A DNA stretch of 64,000 nt from AP-16 sp963755055 (GTDB taxonomy: Bacteria > Pseudomonadota > Alphaproteobacteria > Rhizobiales > Xanthobacteraceae): assembly GCA_963755055.1 (NCBI GenBank), contig CAVWIS010000035.1, positions 1 through 64,000 of the forward strand, given 5' to 3'. The notes beneath the pieces were generated by a model. The model saw only the letters and a program-made list of their open reading frames with translations, did not search any database and was not told where the DNA came from. Position numbers and translations under genes: made by a program. Positions 34,767 to 42,326 of this stretch are shown one piece after another. The stretch's first letter is position 1. Each line of letters opens with the position of its first letter.

Positions 34767-34860
34767 GGATTTCCCTCCCGATTTAGGAAGCCATCTTACC
34801 CCGGACCGCAAAAAGCCGGAACCAAAACGGCCCTTGGGCGTCGCGGCTCGGAACGCCGTC

Positions 34861-35145
34861 CCATGAATAGTGCGCTTGCGATCAGGGTTGGCACTGACCT
34901 GCGAGCCTGGCCCTGGGAGCCCCGCCGCAAGGCCCCGGTGCTATGGAAGGCCGGCCGTGGCATTCGCCTTTCGGAGCACATCGAGAGCGGCTACGGACAG
35001 GCCATGTTCGAGGCTGCTTGCGAGAAGGGCCTGGAGGGCATCGTGTCGAAGCGGCGGGATTAGCCGGTATCGGTCCGGTCGGTGCCCGGACTGGATCAAG
35101 GTCAAGAACCCGGACGCGCCGGCGACGACGCGGCTGCTGGATTGA
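34861..35145 (+). pseudogene. LigD-type DNA ligase fragment 4
   Basis: The frame from about 34,861 gives GTDLRAWPWEPRRKAPVLW, GIRLSEHIESGYGQAMFEAA and CEKGLEGIVSKRRD. A frameshift at about 35,055 then leads to SRYRSGRCPDWIKVKNPDAP. This is the C-terminal part of the adenylation domain, through motif V, of a LigD ligase. The upstream KxDG part and downstream OB fold are missing. Confidence 0.8.
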
Positions 35146-35484
35146 TCATGCCATCCCGCGACGGCTTGCGAACTGTGCTACCTTGCGCCCGCCATGGATT
35201 TGACCCCCGTGGCAGAGCCCCGGCCATCACACCCTCGTGGGTAGGTTGTCAACGAACCGATGGCCGGGGCTCACTGATCTACCAAGGCCCACCGCGCCGG
35301 CATGCCATCGCCAACGACCGCCACGCCCTTGCCCTCCGATCCTGTTCCACCCCGGCCACGAGGAATGTGGTGGTCGCGATCAATCGGAACGCCTGGTCGC
35401 AATCAATCGGAATAGCTGGTCGCGATCACCCGGTGCGCGCAGCCACGCAATTAAGTTGGGCAGCCACTGGCCCCACTAAACATC
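35146..35484. other. No gene; tandem repeat inside
   Basis: Apart from the 23-bp repeats at 35,371-35,433, I see no coding signal. Confidence 0.4.
35371..35433. repeat. Three tandem 23-bp repeats
   Basis: TGGTCGCGATCAATCGGAA, TGGTCGCAATCAATCGGAA and TGGTCGCGATCA start at 35,371, 35,394 and 35,417. Multiple short repeats of this kind form the ends of IS21-type elements, so this may be another IS21 terminus. Confidence 0.6.
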
Positions 35485-35691
35485 TTACTGCGCCTGCGAA
35501 CCGTCCAGTCTCGCTCTCGCTCGTAGGTACTCAAGTTCCCGAAACCAGCCTCCGGCCAGCTCAAGGAACTTTGCTCGCAAGGACGGGTCGTTGGTAGCTC
35601 CAGCCATAGTCAGACAGTTCTCCGCTTGCAGGCGGAGTTCAATCTCTCTTGCCGCCAAGACTGGTATGGCAGACGCATTGCGAATTGGCAT
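35485..35691 (-). CDS. Small helical protein, hypothetical
   Basis: ATG 35,691 opens 68 residues: LAAREIELRLQAENCLTMAG, then ATNDPSLRAKFLELAGGWFR. It follows the .....LRLQAE.CL..A....DP..R...LELA..W pattern of the short helical proteins found elsewhere in this element. An earlier start at 35,751 would add 20 residues with no better ribosome-binding site. Confidence 0.5.
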   Translation of the reverse strand: MPIRNASAIPVLAAREIELRLQAENCLTMAGATNDPSLRAKFLELAGGWFRELEYLRARARLDGSQAQ

Positions 35692-35825
35692 GTCATGACC
35701 CCGGCTGCTTCTATGCAGCTTGAGGTCTTGCGAGCCAGTGCGGTGAAACACGTACCGCCTGATCGCCCGCTTGCCGGCTCCGTGTCAGCCGAAGGGGCGC
35801 GTTGAGAAAGCATCCTACCAGCGGA

Positions 35826-35960
35826 CTAGCGGCCAGCCGAGCGAGATGCCTTTCTGGTAATCCCAGAACGTGCGGCCCCTGGGTGCTCCAATTCCATCCA
35901 ACCCAGATTGGGCTCGCCGCCCGAGGCATCGTCGAGTTCGGCATCCGTCAATGCGCGCAT
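35826..35960 (-). CDS. Double-glycine leader peptide, frame possibly shifted after the leader
   Basis: ATG 35,960 (or GTG 35,963) opens MRALTDAELDDASGG, an almost ideal double-glycine leader. The following part, EPNLGWMELEHPGAARSGIT, is unlike a bacteriocin. The neighbouring frame ends TFWDYQKGISLGWPLVRW, which looks more like a mature peptide. A one-base indel after the GG is therefore likely. No exporter is nearby. Confidence 0.5.
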   Translation of the reverse strand: MRALTDAELDDASGGEPNLGWMELEHPGAARSGITRKASRSAGR

Positions 35961-36280
35961 CACTGCAGTGTTGATGTCCCAAGACACTCCTTCGTTCAAT
36001 GTCGGGCCGCGGGTCGTCCACAAGGCTTGCCAGGGTGTATCGCTGCACCCGGTGAGAGTCATAGGGGCCTTACGGGAGCCCCTGGGCCGGCAACAGCTCC
36101 CCATAGGTACGCGCCGATACCTCGGATCACCAGTGTGAGAAATACGGACTTAACCGTTTGTAAACCATGGTTCGGCATGCTTTTTCGATGCCGAATTAGT
36201 GCGCTGCGGCGAACACTCCTCGGTTCCTGGGCAACTTTCCAGCGCTCCAGCGGCCGGACGCGTCCGACCCCCTGCCGGTC

Positions 36281-36721
36281 ATGCGGCGGGAAATGAAGCT
36301 GTTGCTTATCGAAATCGAGCGGTTGCGCTCCGAGGTGGAACGACTGCGTGCGTCGGAAGCCGAAGCGCGAAAGACACAGGAATTCCTGTCGGCCGACGTA
36401 AACCGGATAATGGCGAGCCGGGATCAGTGGCAAGGAGAGGCGGAACGCCTCGGCGCCTTGATGACGTCGCAGGTATCGCACTGGTCACAGTTTTGGTCGA
36501 AAGCAGCCGACCGGTGGCACACCGCGCGCGCAAGTCAGTGTTGGTTAAACTTTCGGCGAGGCCTCTTCCGCTTCGCCAAGCTCCCCGCGGTCATCTTGGC
36601 GCGAGAACAGGTGCCCACACTGGTCGACGAGTGGTGGAAACATCGATTGAGGTGGGGAGCGAGCGCAGCGCCTCAGGGATCCACGGCACCCGCGCCATTC
36701 ACTCATGACCCCGGCACGTGA
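36281..36721 (+). CDS. Coiled-coil hypothetical protein
   Basis: This 146-residue frame has an N-terminal coiled coil: LLLIEIERLRSEVERLRASE, then RDQWQGEAERLGALM. It becomes basic and aromatic (QFWSKAADRWHTARASQCWL) and ends in a Pro/Ala-rich tail. Starts at 36,281 or 36,293 are possible. I do not recognise it. Confidence 0.45.
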   Translation: MRREMKLLLIEIERLRSEVERLRASEAEARKTQEFLSADVNRIMASRDQWQGEAERLGALMTSQVSHWSQFWSKAADRWHTARASQCWLNFRRGLFRFAKLPAVILAREQVPTLVDEWWKHRLRWGASAAPQGSTAPAPFTHDPGT

Positions 36722-36929
36722 ACGCCGCTCAACTTGAGGCCATGGGGCCGCGACCGCTTACACACAAAACGCAGGCCCAACCCTTTGCCGGAACGCTCCA
36801 CAATGCGTTCGGGTTGATGTTCGTTGGACGCCGCCTGCGAGGAGCGGCGTTCTGACGGAAGGCGCCCCCGCCATCCGACGCCGCAAGCGGTCGGGGTCGC
36901 CTTTCCCGTGTATTAATCCGGTTCTCGAT

Positions 36930-37012
36930 GGCAATGGACGGCCGGACCGGGTGGGGCTCAAAGCCCCGACGGGGGATTCGTGGTGGCCAACCCGACCGCC
37001 TGGAAATGCATC
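36930..37012. repeat. About 80-bp repeat, copy 2
   Basis: Nearly the same as 5063-5145. Here the sequence continues into the SRAP fragment NARGETVKTAPAF. Confidence 0.75.
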
Positions 37013-37100
37013 AACGCCCGCGGCGAGACCGTGAAAACCGCGCCGGCGTTCCGCAGCGCCTACAAGTCCCGGCGCTGCGTGGTGCCTGCCAATGCGACAA
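36985..37100 (+). pseudogene. SRAP fragment 2 (plus strand)
   Basis: The frame gives NPTAWKCINARGETVKTAPA, then FRSAYKSRRCVVPANA. This precedes FYEW in SRAP proteins. The last 70 bases are nearly identical to 31,222-31,295. The rest of this gene seems to lie inverted at 37,199-37,460. Confidence 0.75.
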
Positions 37101-37198
37101 ATTCTTCGTTCGTTCTGGGTTTGATACCAAAAGGGATTTCGAACCTGTCGGAATAGGTGCCGGGCTTCGGGGACGCCGGAGGAGATCGCCCATCAGCA

Positions 37199-37465
37199 CC
37201 TGTCAGGCAGTCACCGCGAACCTGTCGAGGATCGCTGGATCGTCGTTCTCCGGCTTGTTAACCCGCGTGCTTACCCGGCCAGCTCACCATCTGATCCGTG
37301 GAGTAAGGCCGGACCAGGTCAGCAGGATCGGGCTCGTCGCCGAGCCAGCGCTCGTAGTCCGCGGGGGCCAGGATCACCGGCATTCGGTCGTGGATGGGGG
37401 CGACCAGCTCGTTGGGCTTGGTCGTCAGAATGGTGAACGTGCGCAGCCCATTGGTCGCTTGGGTT
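37199..37465 (-). pseudogene. SRAP fragment 3 (minus strand)
   Basis: The minus strand reads LRTFTILTTKPNELVAPIHD, RMPVILAPADYERWLGDEPD and, after a frameshift, VSTRVNKPENDDPAILDRFA. It therefore includes the HDRMP motif and the natural C-terminus. It points towards fragment 2 on the opposite strand, as an inversion inside one SRAP gene would leave it. Confidence 0.8.
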
Positions 37466-37800
37466 CTTATCGCCCGAGCATGCAACATGTGCGCGTGGCA
37501 TTGTGCTACCTTGCGAGTCGGCTTCTCTAATTCTGAGGGGGAGGCCGACTTTCGATATGATGACGATGGGGCCCCGCTGGTCGTACCCCCCGGCGGGGCT
37601 TCCCTTTAGGTAGCGGGTGCGCTTCATCCGTGAATTTACAAAATGTTGCCATGGGCAGGCCCTCATCCCCGAGGTGCGGCGCCAAAGGCGAGGGTAGGGC
37701 GGTCGCAACGTTTGTTTTCGACAATGTCTCGTTTTCGGACCCGTTGATGCGGTCCGATTCGTCGAAAGCTCATTGATTCCATTGAACAAGCGCCGGCCTG

Positions 37801-39177
37801 TCACGCCGGAGGCCGCGAGCCGACCTTTTCCCCACATAGCTCGCCAGTGTCGATTTGCGTGCCTGCTTCTTGCTTCGGATTGAGTGCGGCTGCCATTTTT
37901 TGCGAGACCTCGTCAGCAATTGGTCGAAGGGCATTGCCCGCTCGCTGTACATATCGATTTGCCATCGCCAACGTTCGGTGTCCCGCGAGGTCTCGGATGG
38001 CGAACGCGTTGAGCCCCAATGTGGCAGCACGTGTCAGGGCTCCTCGCCGTAAGTCGTGCGGAGTTAGATCCGTCATCGTCGTCGATTGGCGCATTCGGTT
38101 CCAAAAGCCGCGAAACGCGCTTTCTCGTAGCGGTTTATCAATTTCTATCCCGTGGCAAACGTAGGTGCCCACGGATCTGGTCTTCTTCAAAAGATTCACG
38201 GTCGTTGCCCCCAAATGTACGGTACGCGGACCAGCCTTTGCGTCTGGTAATCTCGCTGAACCGGCGCTGAAATCGATAAAGCCCCATTGGAGGCTCAGCA
38301 CCTCGCCGAGTCGCATCGCAGTCAAAAACATGAGCCTAGCCGCGAGGATGCAGCCCGAAAGTTCGGTGGCTTCGGCCTCCGCCCGCGCGAGCCACAGTCC
38401 TAAGCTCGCGAGCTCCTCATCAGTTGGTATTCGCTCCCGTTTGCGTTCGGGGAAGGGCGTAATGCCCTTTGCTGGATTTTGGTCTATTAGCTCCCAGTCG
38501 CGTGATGCGAGGCTTAACAATTTTCTAAAACAGGCCAGAGATCGGTTCGCTTCGATTGGGGTGCGGGACATCGATTGGTGCCAAGAAAAGATATGGGCGC
38601 GCGTGAGGTCGCCTATCTTTATGCGCTCGAACCTTGGCCTAATCTTGCTCTTTATGAGTTGCTCGGCGGACCAACGAGTGGATGGTTTGAGTCTTGTTCT
38701 AACGTGCTCGTCTACATAGCGTTCGAGCAAGTCACCAACGGTTTTCTCCTTACGTTTGCTCGTCCGCGATTCGGCGGGATCACGACCGTGTGCTACATCA
38801 CCGACGGCCTGCCGTGCCAACTTGCGCGCTTCATCAGGGGTTAGCTTTCCAATGGTGCCGAGGGTCAGTTTTCTTAAGGGCGCGTGACGCCCACGGCCGG
38901 CACGATACATCAGGATATAGCTTTTGGCGCCAGAGGGGCGCGTGCGAACACCGAAACCGCGTATTTCCGCATCGAATACTACATATTCGATGTCACGCGA
39001 CTTTAGGCTATCGACCAGCCGTTTTGTGATTTTGTCCCGCGGACATGTTGCTGTGACCTCGGTAGGCTGTGGGGTAGCACCAGGGTAACACGCCATTGGA
39101 ATTCGGATCAATCGCGGGGAACGACGGCCCTTCGTATCAAGCTGAAAATACAGCATTTTATGAAACAACAGGAACAA
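37801..39177 (-). CDS. int: Tyrosine recombinase (integrase) of the element
   Basis: This 458-residue protein is intact. Residues 45-135 form the N-terminal arm-binding domain of the DUF4102 type (KITKRLVDSLKSR, LTLGTIGKLTPDEARKLARQ). Residues 143-235 are a SAM-like core-binding domain. The catalytic domain carries Arg289 (TAMRLGEVLSLQW), Lys314, His374 and Arg377 (HDLRRG), His400 (LAGHRT) and Tyr409 (MANRYVQ). It should integrate and excise the element at the tRNA-Leu gene beside it. A start at Met28 would remove the first 27 residues. Confidence 0.95.
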   Translation of the reverse strand: MFLLFHKMLYFQLDTKGRRSPRLIRIPMACYPGATPQPTEVTATCPRDKITKRLVDSLKSRDIEYVVFDAEIRGFGVRTRPSGAKSYILMYRAGRGRHAPLRKLTLGTIGKLTPDEARKLARQAVGDVAHGRDPAESRTSKRKEKTVGDLLERYVDEHVRTRLKPSTRWSAEQLIKSKIRPRFERIKIGDLTRAHIFSWHQSMSRTPIEANRSLACFRKLLSLASRDWELIDQNPAKGITPFPERKRERIPTDEELASLGLWLARAEAEATELSGCILAARLMFLTAMRLGEVLSLQWGFIDFSAGSARLPDAKAGPRTVHLGATTVNLLKKTRSVGTYVCHGIEIDKPLRESAFRGFWNRMRQSTTMTDLTPHDLRRGALTRAATLGLNAFAIRDLAGHRTLAMANRYVQRAGNALRPIADEVSQKMAAALNPKQEAGTQIDTGELCGEKVGSRPPA

Positions 39178-39206
39178 TGAGGCAACCCGGTACTTCGTCT
39201 TGGAAA

Positions 39207-39264
39207 GGACTTAAAATCCCTTGAGGGAGACCTCGTGCGGGTTCGATTCCCGCCGTCCGCACCA
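39207..39264 (+). tRNA. 3' half of tRNA-Leu(UAA), right attachment site
   Basis: From GGACTTAAAATCCC the sequence carries the anticodon loop CTTAAAA (anticodon UAA), a long variable arm, the T-arm GCGGGTTCGATTCCCGC and the acceptor end GTCCGCACCA. The left arm of the anticodon stem and everything 5' of it are absent. This is the duplicated 3' part left at the far end of a tRNA-integrated element; the complete gene should be at the left end, outside the window. Confidence 0.9.
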
Positions 39265-39334
39265 GCGCCCGCAGCGTGATCGGGTTAGTTGGCGACCTCA
39301 TCGCCCGAATAAAGGTCCCCGCCGCGCCTGGATG

Positions 39335-39565
39335 CTACGAGCTGACTATTGGCCGCTTCGATCCTTCGAATGAGCGCCGTAACAGCGCAAAGAGGCTGCC
39401 GCCCGTGGCCATGCCGAGAAAGTAACTGACCCCGACTAGAAGGGCCATCGGCGCGCGACCGCTAAAGCTCAGGAATGACACGGTTACAAGCCCGAAGTTT
39501 TGGATCACGAACACAACTGTGACCGCAACGAACAGCGCGATTACGGTAACGTGAATCCAACGCAT
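39335..39565 (-). CDS. LapA-domain (DUF1049) membrane protein
   Basis: This 76-residue protein has two membrane helices: VTVIALFVAVTVVFVIQNFG and PMALLVGVSYFLGMATGGSL. Between them VTVSFLSFSGRAP matches the LapA pattern (QN...V.V.FL......P..L....F..G...G). LapA-type proteins help assemble the envelope. It lies just outside the element. A FixK-type box is 104 bases upstream. Confidence 0.8.
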   Translation of the reverse strand: MRWIHVTVIALFVAVTVVFVIQNFGLVTVSFLSFSGRAPMALLVGVSYFLGMATGGSLFALLRRSFEGSKRPIVSS

Positions 39566-39668
39566 GACGTGTCCCTCTGGCGCACGGCATCAGCAAAGAA
39601 CGACGCGTCTCGCACGCCTGTCATTCACCCGAAAATAATAAATTGAGAACACAAATCTCAGCCCTGCG

Positions 39669-39682
39669 TTGACATGGATCAA
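39669..39682. promoter_or_regulatory. FNR/FixK-type box
   Basis: TTGACATGGATCAA fits TTGAY-N4-ATCAA. It is 104 bases upstream of the LapA-like gene on the minus strand. Confidence 0.5.
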
Positions 39683-39739
39683 CACGATGGGTTGGTCCGC
39701 TTTGTGGCGCGACCACGACGCTCGTCTCGGTGACGGCAA

Positions 39740-39830
39740 GCGCGCGCGGGCAAGCGGCGGAACAGGAACTCGCCGCCGGATTGGGCAAAGGGCAGGTGGC
39801 CGAGTTCGTCGAGCGTAGGGAAGGAGGCGG
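39740..39830 (-). mobile_element. IS21-family istB fragment
   Basis: The minus strand reads LDELGHLPFAQSGGEFLF, the Walker B and following helix of IstB helper ATPases (DELGYLPF...GG.LLF). The remainder is frameshifted. It is the only IS trace seen right of the tRNA border. Confidence 0.6.
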
Positions 39831-39860
39831 CTTTCGCACCGCCTCCCTTGCGCTCGTGCC

Positions 39861-40298
39861 TTACTGGCAGAAGTACGTTATTCCATCTTGAAGCGTGATT
39901 GTGGTACCGGGCCGGCATTTGATGCCAGAGGCGCTCGCGTAGCCAGCCCATCCACCGTAGTACGCGCCGCCGTCGTAGTAGGTCAGACCGTGGAAACGGA
40001 AAGGTGTTGCGGCGCCGTAATAGCCTCCACCTCCGTAAAGGGCGGCGCCGGCGACAGCCCGGGCTCCGACGCCGACGCCCACTCCCACTCCCACTCCGCG
40101 GCCCACTCCACGATAGCCGACCCGGCCCACGCCACCGACCCGGCCCACGCGACCGACCCGGCCCACATGGCCGACGCCGACCCGGCCGGCGCCGGCTCTG
40201 GCAACGGCACGAGCATCGGCGTCAGTCGAGAAGGTGGGAACACACAAGAGGCCGGCGACGGCGGCCGCAGCAAGACAAACAATCGTTCGACACGACAT
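39861..40298 (-). CDS. Gly/Val-rich secreted protein (paralogue of 42,327)
   Basis: This 145-residue product starts at ATG 40,298 after AAAAGGAGC. The signal peptide is MSCRTIVCLAAAAVAGLLCV. A run of VGRVGRVGRVGG-like repeats at about 40-80 gives way to a Tyr/Gly-rich end (GGGYYGAATPFRFHGLTYYD) with two Cys near the C-terminus. It is probably a surface or periplasmic structural protein. The paralogue at 42,327 shares the first 70 residues closely but has a different end. Confidence 0.75.
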   Translation of the reverse strand: MSCRTIVCLAAAAVAGLLCVPTFSTDADARAVARAGAGRVGVGHVGRVGRVGRVGGVGRVGYRGVGRGVGVGVGVGVGARAVAGAALYGGGGYYGAATPFRFHGLTYYDGGAYYGGWAGYASASGIKCRPGTTITLQDGITYFCQ

Positions 40299-40795
40299 GA
40301 CAGCTCCTTTTCTGGTTTGACCGGCCCCTCGTCGGTGAGCCGGAAGGTTGTACCGTGCTCGCGCGCGATCGACACCGCGTCATTGTCGAAACGGGCTCCG
40401 GGATTATCTCGAAGCCCTCATCGAAGCGCAGACGCAGAATATCGCACAGCCGAGGGCGGGATGCGGCTCGAAATCCCTCGTTGCGACGCGAGGTAGCGCG
40501 GCAGTGGCGTGTATGATTGCCTCCCCTGCACATTGAGCTGTGTTTCACGGCAGTTGAGAGTTAACGATGATCAACCGTTCTTTTCCCAGTGTACAAGAGG
40601 AAACCGCTCTTACCGAAATGGGTTGAAGCCCTATACCTTGGTTCAGGCGCGCTCGCAGCCGCAGCATTGGAGGATCGTGCCGGTGTCGCCAGCGAACATG
40701 AGGACGCGTGACGCCAGCCTGGTCGAGCTTCTGGCCAACATCCCCTGTCCGGCGGCACGCCGCGTGACCGCCGATCGGGTCGAGATTGTGCCCGG
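40299..40795. other. Intergenic region, no gene seen
   Basis: Open frames on both strands lack motifs. It holds the 5' region of the Gly/Val-rich gene. Confidence 0.4.
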
Positions 40796-41500
40796 CTACC
40801 GCCCCCAGCCGTTCGGCTGGGCGAACCCGAAACCCGCGGCTCCGGGGAAAGCGGGATATCCCCGGCGGGTGGAACGCGCCTCCGCGGCGAAAGCGGATAC
40901 CGGGCCCATCTCATGGCGTCGGGCGCGGGCTTCCGCGTAGCCGTGGTGACGATGCTTGCGGGCGACTTTTTGCTTCTTCGGCTCCCGGCCGGGCGGGATG
41001 CGGTCGGCGGCGTGACGATCGCTCTGCGCGGCTGAAGGCGCGGTCCTGCTTGCCGCGGGCAATGGTGCCGGTTGCGGCTCTACGTCAACGCTCAAGAGTG
41101 CCGGGGCCTCGACTGCCTGGGGGGCTACCGTCGGGATCGACGCCACCTCGTGGACCTGGCTTGGCTTCGGCTTGCGGACCTCCTCATACGAGGTCACACG
41201 GGCCGCGCCGATTGCGACATAACCTGCCATGAGGACCGCTAGCCCGGCAACGACCAGCACGGGTCTCGACAACCGGTCGCGGAAGGATGTGCGATAGGAG
41301 AAGGACGCTGCGACCAGACTGTATCCGGCGCGGGTGAGTTTGTAGCAGCCGCGCGACCGCTTCCAGACGACAAGGCCGCGCTTCTGCGCGACCGTCATGA
41401 GCACGGTTTTTTCGTTCGGGGTACCTGGCGCTCCGTCCAACGATCCAGACATTCCGATGTGACGCAGCGCGGCATTCAGCCTCGCGTCTCCATCCATCAC
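40796..41500 (-). CDS. Membrane-anchored hypothetical protein
   Basis: This 234-residue protein has an N-terminal cytoplasmic part of about 80 residues (EKTVLMTVAQKRGLVVWKRS, CYKLTRAGYSLVAA) that may be a small winged helix. One membrane helix follows at about 82-100 (PVLVVAGLAVLMAGYVAIGA). The rest is Pro/Ala- and Arg/His-rich, probably disordered and periplasmic. The layout, HTH-like then helix then tail, recalls membrane-bound regulators. I do not recognise a family. Confidence 0.6.
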   Translation of the reverse strand: MMDGDARLNAALRHIGMSGSLDGAPGTPNEKTVLMTVAQKRGLVVWKRSRGCYKLTRAGYSLVAASFSYRTSFRDRLSRPVLVVAGLAVLMAGYVAIGAARVTSYEEVRKPKPSQVHEVASIPTVAPQAVEAPALLSVDVEPQPAPLPAASRTAPSAAQSDRHAADRIPPGREPKKQKVARKHRHHGYAEARARRHEMGPVSAFAAEARSTRRGYPAFPGAAGFGFAQPNGWGR

Positions 41501-41663
41501 GCTTTACTCCCACTCGGACGGTTTCTTATCACTATCCCGAATTGGAACATTGATCTACCGCAACGTGCGCACAGCGAGCTTGGTCTGTAGCGCATCAGGA
41601 CAAGCCACATCGCAGCAGGACAATATCAGCCCCTTCTCCCGGGCAGCGTTTTGTAGTAGACTG

Positions 41664-41677
41664 TTGACGTAAATCAA
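41664..41677. promoter_or_regulatory. FNR/FixK-type box at the DUF1330 gene
   Basis: TTGACGTAAATCAA lies only 16 bases before the likely ATG at 41,694 and next to the GGAG ribosome-binding site, too close for a standard activator position. It could repress, or serve a promoter further upstream. Confidence 0.45.
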
Positions 41678-41693
41678 CCAGGAGACGTACCGT

Positions 41694-42079
41694 ATGAAGT
41701 CCTATCCGGAATCGCCCTCGGAGTCCTCGCGGGCATTGCAATCGGTGCGGCTGCGGTTCAGGGGCTGCACGCCCAGGCCAAGCCGCCGGTCTATGTCGTC
41801 AACGAGATCGAGGTGACCGACCAGGCCGGTTTCCAGGCCTATGCCGCGGCGAACTCGAAGATCATCGAGAAACATGGCGGACGATACATCATCCGCGGCG
41901 GCAAGATCATGGAGACCCTTTCCGGAACGCCTCCCACCGGGCGATATACGGTCTACGTCTTCGACAACGAGGACAAGATGAAGGCGTGGCAGACCGATCC
42001 GGCCTTCAAGGACTTGATGGCGACCCGCGACAAGACCGGCAAGTTCCGCTCGTTCGTCGTTGAAGGTCTCGCAAAGTAG
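41694..42079 (+). pseudogene. DUF1330 protein with a frameshift near the start
   Basis: The main frame encodes a DUF1330 domain: VYVVNEIEVTDQAGFQAYAA, RYIIRGGKIMETLSG, and RYTVYVFDNEDKMKAWQTDP. Upstream, the same frame continues as a signal peptide (LSGIALGVLAGIAIGAAAVQ, LHAQA). The only ATG with a ribosome-binding site (41,694, after GGAGACG) is in another frame: one base is missing between ATGAAGTC and CTATCC. Internal GTG 41,813 would give an 88-residue cytoplasmic form without strand 1. I think the deletion, or a sequencing error, is the better reading. Confidence 0.7.
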
Positions 42080-42253
42080 CCCAAGGGAATTCACGAGGCC
42101 GGTTCGCGGCCTCATGAGGCCCGGCGACAGGCGTGCGTGACGGCGCCGCGCCCCTGGATGAACTTCAGCACATCCCGGTCAGGTGTGATAGGGATGTGGA
42201 AAGCAGGATATCCCCGGCGGATGAACGCACCTCCGCCGCGCTTGGTCCCATCG

Positions 42254-42267
42254 TTGACGCAGGTCAA
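42254..42267. promoter_or_regulatory. FNR/FixK-type box
   Basis: TTGACGCAGGTCAA is a perfect TTGAC-N4-GTCAA dyad 60 bases before the start of the Gly/Val-rich gene at 42,327, a suitable distance for an activator. Confidence 0.5.
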
Positions 42268-42326
42268 TGCGCGTCGCGTTACCCTGCACCCGCTGGGGCA
42301 GGTTGTCACCCAAGGAAGGAACCATC

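Noticed and set aside
35371..35433. Possible CRISPR array from regular 23-bp spacing
   Set aside because: Units are directly adjacent with no spacers and there are only three; no cas gene is present.
37801..39177. Prophage
   Set aside because: The integrase alone is not enough; no capsid, tail, terminase large subunit or lysis gene is visible. Integrative island fits better.
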